NCBI GenBank assembly: GCA_963970005.1
Contig: CAXAMN010028983.1
Span: forward strand, 392,339 to 456,338
Direction of reading: 5' to 3'
DNA: 64,000 nucleotides
Source of the DNA: Durusdinium trenchii
Taxonomy: Eukaryota > Sar > Dinophyceae > Suessiales > Symbiodiniaceae
The notes beneath the pieces are model-generated. The model saw nothing but the letters and a program-made list of their open reading frames with translations. It was not told the DNA's origin and did not search any database. Below, in pieces: positions 57,601 to 64,000 of this stretch; positions within the stretch are counted from its first letter, which is position 1; the number at the start of each line of letters is the position of its first letter. Both the position numbers and the translations under genes were made by a program.

Positions 57601-60600
57601 AATTGGTTCATATTCAACAACTTGGACCCTTAAAAGGTCTCAATTGGAGAGGAACACCAACAAGGGCAGTTAGGTCGTCACCCCGTTGTTTCTAGTGAAG
57701 TCCTGAGGCCCCCTTTTCCTGGACTCATGCATCTGAGCTGCTTGTCAAAGAGACGGAAAAGGCTTTGGTAGGAAATGCCTCACCAGCAGACAGTGATCAG
57801 TGCACAAATGGGACAAAGGCGTGGTTGGCGAAACGAACAGGATGCTTTCGGCAGGGTAAGGGTGCTTTCTCAAAAGACTCTCCCTAAGTAGTTGGAGTTA
57901 CAGGTCGTACTCATGTAATTAGCACAACGCGCACACAAAAAGCGAACCAGTGAACCAGCGTGACTTGGCATCTTTGGTTAGGCTTCCGCACTGGCCAAGG
58001 TCACGGACTCAGCCTGGATCTGCACATTCTCCTTGGCCTCAATGGCCTCGAACCAAAGCGACACAAGACATTTCTGCTTGGGGGGATGCAGGCCGGGGAG
58101 CTTGCAAGAAGGAACTGAAAACGGACGTCGTGGTTCGGGCAGTCCCCACCTGCCGTGAAGGGTTTTTGGTAGGACTCAAGTGCTCCCTCCGAAGTTCAGA
58201 AGGATGTGCACCAAGTGGAAGCGAGGGAGGCTTGAGGGGATAGCTGACTTCAGCAAACCAGATGGGAACGAACCTAAGGGATGTGTTGGGGGACTTGATG
58301 TTCGACGACATCCGCGTATCCTCCAGAGTTTTCAAGTGCAAACAAATTGCAAGCGCTTGGATGATGAGCATGTCCTCAACTCATTGGTTGCCATGTGGGA
58401 TGGGTCAAAACCTGGAGTGCTGGTCGACCGTGTGTCGACTCATAGCTTGACCTTCCAGGTGCTCCATGTCTGAGGAACATCGCTTCATCGACCAAAGAGC
58501 CTCAAGACGGTTGCCCTGCCTGGTGCAGACCATTGCTCCAGCGTCGGCCCTCCATGACACGGCCTGTGAACTCATCCACGATCCTCAGAAGGTGCAGGGC
58601 GGTGTCCATGTGCAGGGCTGACGGACCAGGTGTCCCCTGCCAAAAAAAGACAGAAATGCAACAGAAAAGGGAAGCAATCCGCACAATCAATCCCACCATG
58701 CTGGCCATTCACCAGGAAGACCCTTCAGAAATCATCATTAGCGGTATAGACTCAGTAAGATCCCTTTGGGACTGGGTGGACCGTCCGCGACCCTCTGGGA
58801 GCGCCACATGACCTCGCCACGCTTCACGATGTAGGCCTTTTTGAAGGAGCCGGAATGAAGAGCTGCCAAGATGGGGAGCAACCCACTTAAACGACCCATG
58901 AGAAAAGACCCATTAAGGTCGGACCATCCGGGCTGTGTTGTTGGACATGTTTTTTGCTCAGGATTCATGGGAAGCCGGTGAATTTGGGGGTGGGTCTCTA
59001 GGTGTTGGGGAACGGGGAAATGCACACATGCTTGCTTCTTATCCTTCCCATCTACAACCTTTCTACAGTCCTTCTCCATCTGCTCCAGCTCCACCATCCT
59101 TTCTAATACGATGCCCTTGGACATGCGAAGCTTCGATGTCCAACGTGCCTTGTCTTTGATGTAGAGCTCTTTGGCATTCAGAGCGTTGGTGACAAAGGGG
59201 AACCAGGGGTCCTGGTGTTGGTGGTCTTTGCATGCGACCCCGGTCCCAAATGCTCAGAGCTGAAGTCACCTGGTTGAAGTCCAGTTCTTGACTACTAAGA
59301 ACCCAAGCTGGACTCTCACGAGTTCTTGTTGGGGGCATTCTGCAGGGTGTTCTGCTTTCTCCTCGCCTTCAGGATGACACGATTGCTTGCTTAGGCGGCA
59401 GAAAGCTTAGGAAACAGCCAAAGATTCCTCGCATCTGTGAAAAAAGGTTTGGCTTCGAGCCTTGGATAATCCGTGGACAGAATGCCATGCTGGCCATGCT
59501 CGGCCAGCGCCTCGTTCGTTCAGATTGATCAAAACCGTTGAAGACGTCGTGGAACGCGGAACGGGAATGCGGTCTAGCTGGATCTTGTCTGCGCCATGAC
59601 TGTGATCATGTTGCTATAGGTTTTTAAAATGGTCACAAAAAGCTGGTTCCTTTTCAAGCCATCCTTCTGTCCCTCTTCAGCCAATACTACAACCGCCTCA
59701 AACGAGGCCATCCCAGAAACACTCTAAGGGCGAGCTATCGGAACACCATACGTCGATGTTCATGCGAGCGACAGAGGTTGACCCAAGTGCTGATCCGCAT
59801 GATGTTGGATAGTTCTTTCCCCAGACATGGGATTTGAATGGTTTGAAGCTTGTCCATCACGTGCCTGAACCATAGACACTGCTCTTTTCTAGACTGGGTT
59901 TCAAAAGAAGGAAGTGATACTTGAATATACTTGACTGCGTCAATTTATGCATCCCTGATGTGCCTCATCCCCTTGAACCATTTGCCAAAACACCCCCCAA
60001 ACCTTTGGAACCCCACAAAAGGTCACTGCACCACAGCCTTCAGCAGGGCAGCACCACCCTCATCACTTCACCCTCACTGGCTTCAGCCCATGGCAGCTGA
60101 ATGTCCAGTGCCGTCCTCAGGATCAAAGAGGTCATCCTTCCCCAGGAGCTTCTCGGCCGCTTCCACTCCGCCCTGGAGCGAGCTTCTCAGCGGCGCCCAG
60201 TCAGTGCGGTGCAGATTTCGTGTCGCGCGAGACCGGGGGAAGAGATACAGTACGGTATTATGTTTTGATGCACCAAGTTTGGAAGGTTTGGGACCTGGGC
60301 AATCCAAAACCTGAAATCCACCTGTATTTCTTCCAATAGAATCTAACCTCCAAAAGCACACTATCTTGTCGGGTTGAAGGAGTTGTTTGGTCTGACAGTA
60401 TCGGTGCAAAAAAATGACACCCATCACCTCAGATCGGCTTATGTTGCAGCCCCCGAGAGCCGATGCCTGGTGCAGGCGAGATCAAATACACTGTTCTCTG
60501 CTTTCGATCGGATGACCAGAAGATGTCTTTTCTGAGACACATCAAATCCCTTCTGAATGTGAAACGGACTGAAGCAGCTGAAAGACAGCTCCTCCAACAC

Positions 60601-63600
60601 CATATATATCTTGATCTGCCCCAAAATCAGACTCACATGGAGCCCATCAATGGATACCTGGCTTTCTGGACTCCTGGCTTTCGAGCTCTTTCGATCAGCT
60701 TCCGAAGACCAAGCCGGCCACTTTTCCCGGAACCAGGTTGGCCTCGATGAGCACGCACTGACGCTGCTTCTCATCAACGGTGTAGTGCACCTGGCGGCTT
60801 CATTTCAGAGTCTGGCTGACCAAAAACGCCCCAGGCATCGGAAAAAAATGGCCCCTGAGGATTCCATGAAGGTGCTTAAGTTTCCCTAGAAAAACCAGGG
60901 GGGACCACTCCCAGTTGATGCCATACCAAGATGAAAGACATGGAAGAGGGAGGTTTTGGGACATCTGACCTGTTTTTCCCTCTCACTTCCGGACCTTCTC
61001 GAACAAAAGCCCTATCTCGCCTATCTCCACGGGTTCCAACATCTTCGGCCAGAACCACACCACCGCAGTCAATGGTCTCAGGTTGAATGAGCAAATCAGG
61101 GGTGTTGCATTTACTCCTTCTACTGATGGTCGTAAATGGAATGATCAGATGATCACCAACATAGTACTTATGTCTATATATTGTATGTACCTGTGTTCCT
61201 CACTCTGGTTTTCTTCTGTGTGGGCTGGTGTAGACCCGAACCCTTCAAAATCCAGAGAGTTCTACCCACCTGGTCACGCCTTGCGATGTCCACCCCATTG
61301 GGAGAAGGCCCGCGCCTCCGGCTTCAACGCACGCACCACCTCCTGAGCCACCTGGGCCAAGTGGATGGTGAGGTCACCAGAGTGAAACTGGCATGTTGAA
61401 CCCAGCCGGTTTGGGGGAGGCATTGTTGAGGGGATGTTGACCCACGTCCACACGAGGTATGATGTAGGTACTGTTGGAAGGAGTGTGTACATGTACGGGG
61501 GTGGTTGTGTGGGTGAGCGCCGAAATTGGTTGGGGTGTCTCAGACTTCTTAGCAGTGTTGGTCTGGTCTATCTTCTGAGACCAACACACACCTTTCACCC
61601 AACGCGCAGCTTGATGAGGGAATGGCTTGAGAGTTCATTCCACTGAAACCCATCACCCCTCTCCAATTCCAAGGCCCGGCCCCCGGTCGCCTTGTACTTG
61701 GTTGGTGTGTTATCCGCCACGCCGGAGATGATCAAAGGTGTTCGCGCCTGTGGCTGGTAGGTGTTTTCACCACAGAGACCTGAGCACTTTGCCCCACTTG
61801 ATCTGGAAACAAGGTTGGTTGAGAGAAAAACACCGAACTATAAATATAAGTTAAGTTGCTATTTGTTGGATGACTTGAGCAATACTGACATGGTCTCCGG
61901 TCTCCAGCACCAAAAACCATTGAATAGGAAGGTCTACAAGGCCACTTGTGACTAGAACACACGTTTCTTCAAGAAAAGGATTGGATGGATTTTGGGGAGG
62001 GGGGCTGTAACTACCTGTGTTTGGGGCTTTTGGGACATGACCTTCCTTTTCTACCGACTTCATCCGATTTGGATCTTCCCTCATGTCACGTCTCAACCTG
62101 CGGCCGAGCCAAGCCTCATCAATGAGGATCGAGTCCACCTGCAGCGCTGCACACGTGAGGAGTCGCACGTGGCGCAGCGCGACACGGGCGAAATGCAGGA
62201 AAGAAGAAAACTCTGCGGAAAGAAATCCGGGCATGAAAAGCCTGTGAAAGGAGAGATGCCTCTCTAGTTATAGAGTCGAGTTTAAAACCCTATCATGTGC
62301 ATCTAACAGTGAGGAAAGCCAGCTTGTTTTTCTCTTCACCACCTTGTGGCGCCCCCCCTCTTTGATCCTGCCGTCTACTTCTGTCTCCTTTCGGCCTCAT
62401 CGACCACCGCGAAGTTGAAGGGCGTCTGCTCGCGCAGCGCCAGCTCGGAGGGGGAGGGCGCCATCTGGTCGCGCAAGTAATCGAAGCCGAGCTCACCTGG
62501 TCGATGCCCAGGGTGTTCGTTCTTCAAAGGTCCAGGGCGGAAGAAGAAGAAGAAGAAAGCTCAGAGTGGAAGGATTCCAAATTTGGCTGATTCTGTCTGA
62601 GGGGTATCCATCAAGTCCTATAAAGATGATCCGAAATGTAGAGGATGAAGCTAGGAGCTGGGAGTTTGGAAAAAGCTCTTCAACCGGCTGAAAGGATCTA
62701 GACTTTATCTGGAGAGAGCTGCGCAATGCTGTAAAACCCATTGGTTGAGCACCAAACCTGATTTTGCATCTTCGGTACAAATAGTGTGACCAATTGAATC
62801 TTTTGGGGCTCCCCAATTCATCTGTGTTCATCTGTGTGGTTTGAACCAGGACCAAGAAGTGGCCTTTCAGGAAAGCAACCTCCTTTGGAGCTGTTTCCTT
62901 TCCTTGTATCTCTACCGTGGCTCTACGAGCATTCACAAGCTGGATCTACATGGAAATCCCTCGCACTGGTCTTCAACGTGCTCGTGTTCATACCCATTCG
63001 CCCATTCAGCCACTAAGACCGCTAAGACCTTCCCCAACTGGGCACTGAAACCCCCCGCATCCGGTCACAGCTTCCCCTCTCTCTCCCTCTCTTGCAGGCT
63101 GATGGCTGTTGGTGACGTAGGTCACGTCATTGCGATAGGCCTTCTTCTTTTGATCCGGTGGCATTCCATTCCTCAGGCGGTCGGTCGGTCGCCCCGACCT
63201 CGGCGACCTCGGCCTTCCACCTCCGAACCGGAAACCGACCAGGAGGTCACCCTTTTTGGCATTTGAGAGAAGAAAGGGATCCGGACCAACTTCCACTTCC
63301 CAGCTGGATGTGATATGCCATCTATGCCCTCTTCTCACGGCTCCATTTGGAGAAACCCTATGAGTGCATCCACCCACACACCATCCCCATTCGTCTTGGC
63401 CGCCCCCTCGACCTGCAACACCAGCAAAAAAAGATGGATTTCTGCTTGTTCCTGCAGCCCAGGTACTGAACCACACCCACGGTCATGCCCAAAAAGCGCA
63501 AGGGCTGTCCCACCCATTCCGCATCGCGCCGTGCCAAGTAGTCGTTCACCGTGACCACGTGGACACCCTCACGTGTGCGCATGACCGTCAAATCGAGAGC

Positions 63601-63892
63601 CGAAGGGCTAGACAAACTGACCATCTCTATAGGTTGAGCAGTAAGTAAGTGTGATTTCTTCATAAGCGATGATGATTCTGATGGTGGCAACTGACGGACG
63701 CCTGCAATTCCTGAAAATCCACAGATCCCGTTCCTTCTCTTCTACACACCAGATCACACCAGTGCCCCGCGAAGAACCGGCCCAGAAACGCTCAGGACGA
63801 ACGGCTCCGGTTCCTCGCGCTTCTCGGAACCTGCGCGCCTTCCCGCTGAGAGCGTTCAGAAAGGCTGCCAAGATGGCCACAAGGGTCTTACC
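40816..63892 (-). CDS. secA: SecA preprotein translocase ATPase, 32 recognised exons, 5' partial
   Basis: SecA is the ATP-driven motor that pushes unfolded proteins through SecYE; in algae it serves the plastid thylakoid membrane. Thirty-two exons (mean about 53 nt, 23-101 nt) join in phase into about 570 residues that follow SecA from the Walker A lysine (GKT) through motor domain 1, the preprotein-binding insertion and motor domain 2 to the EEAQKK motif. Exon positions are in the three block entries below. Donors are about 15 GT, 14 GC and 3 GA; acceptors are AG. Residues before GKT lie beyond the right edge. About 8 nt encoding the residues before VLGTERHE were not found (between 43821 and 44463). 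Nothing recognisable as the helical scaffold, wing domain or C-terminus was seen below 40816. Targeting to the plastid is inferred from known dinoflagellate gene transfer; no transit peptide is visible. The SecA identity is very secure; individual splice ends are predictions. Confidence 0.93.
40861..41119. other. SecA intron 31
   Basis: Intron between the [12 protein letters not shown] and [14 protein letters not shown] exons, with donor GTTCGA and acceptor GAG. It happens to be open in one minus frame, so the two exons and the intron appear together inside a long 194-codon ORF (41292-40708). Only the two exon segments match SecA. Apart from the exon flanks nothing is visible in it. Confidence 0.55.
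44567..44585. repeat. (GC)n run
   Basis: Alternating gc run in a SecA intron, just upstream (minus sense) of the [13 protein letters not shown] exon. Possible Z-DNA-forming sequence. Confidence 0.95.
45851..45949 (+). repeat. 99-nt direct repeat, copy 1
   Basis: Identical base by base to 46980-47078. The shared block starts gaggtgtgccctggagtg and ends cattgattggccg. Upstream, both copies also share ggacatcccacacacacac...gtgagcaa (45798-45826 and 46952-46978), but copy 1 has 24 extra bases before the block. Confidence 0.95.
46373..46526. repeat. Cluster of GTACGAAC/GATACGAAC words with a perfect palindrome
   Basis: The word (G)(A/G)TACGAA(C) or its reverse complement appears about ten times in 150 nt. 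It includes a perfect 22-nt palindrome at 46426-46447, centred on atcat|atgat, and a second near-palindrome around 46396-46416. It lies in the AT-rich insert of SecA intron 24. It may be a protein-binding array or the end structure of an element. No coding was seen. Confidence 0.75.
46980..47078 (+). repeat. 99-nt direct repeat, copy 2
   Basis: Second copy of the 45851-45949 block, 1129 nt away in the same orientation, with no mismatch seen. Confidence 0.95.
47559..54290 (-). CDS. secA: SecA block 2: motor domain 2 (exons 15-24)
   Basis: Exons: 54221-54290 [19 protein letters not shown] (SecA LAGMTGTA motif); 53710-53732 VVVPPNL (23 nt); 53293-53347 [18 protein letters not shown]; 52314-52379 [10 protein letters not shown]; 51518-51564 [15 protein letters not shown]; 50679-50757 [17 protein letters not shown]; 49979-50012 [11 protein letters not shown] (helicase motif V region); 49117-49175 [19 protein letters not shown]; 48371-48424 [13 protein letters not shown]; 47559-47627 [11 protein letters not shown]. 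The conserved IPTN/VPTN motif reads VVVPPN. Exons ending at 53710 and 49117 appear to use GA donors (GT|GAGGCG and GAG|GACCGG). These choices are needed to keep the frame, but alternative short exons cannot be excluded. Confidence 0.9.
54291..57741 (-). other. SecA intron 14 (3.45 kb), host of an HNH ORF
   Basis: The intron lies between [11 protein letters not shown] (57742-57778) and LSGMTGTA (54221-54290). The donor is GC (AA|GCAGCT), the acceptor is CTGCAG and the phase is 2. It is one of the longest SecA introns. It holds the tandem HNH ORF on the same strand. The part from about 54360 to 55580 is clearly AT-rich with no credible exon. The right part (56822-57741) has two plus-strand ORFs of 106 and 124 codons that I cannot relate to any family. 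Confidence 0.8.
55597..56778 (-). CDS. Tandem NUMOD4-HNH-NUMOD1 homing-endonuclease-like protein
   Basis: HNH nucleases with NUMOD modules are typical of phage and organelle intron-encoded homing enzymes: NUMOD parts bind DNA and the HNH zinc/metal site cuts it. This ORF holds two full units. Unit 1 has [29 protein letters not shown], the HNH core [20 protein letters not shown] and a NUMOD1-like tail ending GFEFQLAE. Unit 2 has NUMOD4 [26 protein letters not shown] core [20 protein letters not shown] and a NUMOD1 tail ending GGYEFRLS. A third NUMOD4 starts (VGEEWRKV) just before the stop, where GTAGAT could be a donor to a further exon. A good acceptor (TTTTTGCAG) precedes 56778, so an upstream exon is likely; the only in-frame ATG upstream is close by. 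The HNH histidines and asparagines are present in both units, so it looks intact. It is nested in SecA intron 14 on the same strand. Confidence 0.85.
   Translation of the reverse strand, partial: VSTVCIVTKIWWPKACRFLSTHQLRSRNEKCWQVSSYGRCCNLAGVVSDGYAHPSGYRHVHICGRVFKVHRLVAFAFLGPPPSELAWQVHHRDGNSSNNRLDNLEYVTPRQNVRYSHAKGSRQSSGPAQSKPVMWRAVGSEGWTTSPSMTHAAEQVGMDTSTVSRASRQGRPAKGFEFQLAESTESTAFVGEEWLQMYDPMSGTAVPGRMVSSFGRIRSQNGRISQGHKLKEGYFQTQLALTWRRRSESVHRLVAVAFLGRPAGFERTQVNHKDGDKGNNAVENLEYVTPAENSAHYHANLRRSSCRSDCKPVESRLEGSNNEWQFHPSIKSAARLLRVHAGNISPCTKGIRRHTGGYEFRLSARQQAADFYVGEEWRKVDIEAHLCERAWRK
57742..63892 (-). CDS. secA: SecA block 1: motor domain 1 and preprotein-binding insertion (exons 1-14)
   Basis: Exons and landmark residues: 63839-63892 [18 protein letters not shown] (Walker A end); 63467-63567 [17 protein letters not shown]; 63107-63171 DVTYVTNS; 62396-62496 [10 protein letters not shown] and FNFAVVDE; 62115-62138 VDSILIDE (24-nt exon; with the previous exon it forms the Walker B/DEAD-type VDEVDS); 61691-61747 ARTPLIISG; 61316-61351 [12 protein letters not shown]; 60743-60790 [16 protein letters not shown]; 60116-60172 DDLFDPE; 59149-59211 [17 protein letters not shown]; 58808-58836 AYIVKRGEV (29 nt); 58520-58583 [15 protein letters not shown]; 57992-58046 [18 protein letters not shown]; 57742-57778 [11 protein letters not shown]. 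Every junction keeps the SecA reading frame. Donors here are mostly GC after AAG, GAG or CAG; the exon ending at 60116 uses GA (GAG|GACGGC). Confidence 0.92.
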
Positions 63893-64000
63893 CTGGCATC
63901 CGAGACGTGGATCCAATTCCTAGACGTCGTCAGGACGACATGAATTGCTGAGCACCCAAACATCCCACTTCGCCAGGGAGTCGAACGGCGCCCGGGACGT

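Noticed and set aside
57259..57633. Plus-strand ORF of 124 codons in the SecA intron
   Set aside because: Long, but composition is not clearly protein-like, no family motif, and it overlaps sequence read as intron. Kept only as a possible retro-fragment.

Overview
The window looks like nuclear DNA of a dinoflagellate, probably of the Symbiodinium/Polarella (Suessiales) type. This rests on gene structure, not on any marker gene. Recognisable protein sequence comes in very short GC-rich exons (14 to about 250 nt) separated by long AT-richer introns. Splice donors are GT, GC and sometimes GA, and acceptors are AG, usually followed by G. All recognised genes lie on the minus strand, as expected for the unidirectional gene clusters of these algae. 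Almost none of the long six-frame ORFs are real genes. The genes appear only when exons are joined by eye using family motifs and codon phase, so exon ends are hand-made predictions.

Reading the minus strand 5' to 3' (64 kb down to 1): (1) a SecA preprotein-translocase ATPase, 32 recognised exons from 63892 to 40816, with its 5' end outside the window and no C-terminal third found. A separate ORF with two tandem NUMOD4-HNH-NUMOD1 units (56778-55597) lies inside its intron 14. (2) A small gene tail encoding a membrane helix (39855-39757). (3) An intronless ubiquitin-like + SPRY gene (39287-38325). (4) The 3' end of an unknown gene (37628-36873). (5) A complete seven-exon membrane GTPase of the dynamin/EHD/sarcalumenin class (36458-32007, 613 aa). 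(6) A short unknown 3' exon (31307-31155). (7) A SEL1L/Hrd3-like Sel1-repeat gene spread over the whole left half (about 30.95 kb to below 1.1 kb).

The SEL1L-like exons run colinearly with the human protein and bracket two complete same-strand genes: a multi-exon ankyrin-SPRY gene (17148-11436) in one intron and an intronless ubiquitin-like + ankyrin gene (7912-6935) in the next. Nested same-strand genes, microexons and non-GT donors are the main features of the window.

In the cell, SecA would drive protein transport across plastid (thylakoid) membranes, SEL1L/Hrd3 would organise ER-associated degradation, and the GTPase would act in membrane remodelling. The ankyrin and SPRY proteins are probably binding adaptors. 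No rRNA, tRNA, CRISPR or bacterial operon signal was found.
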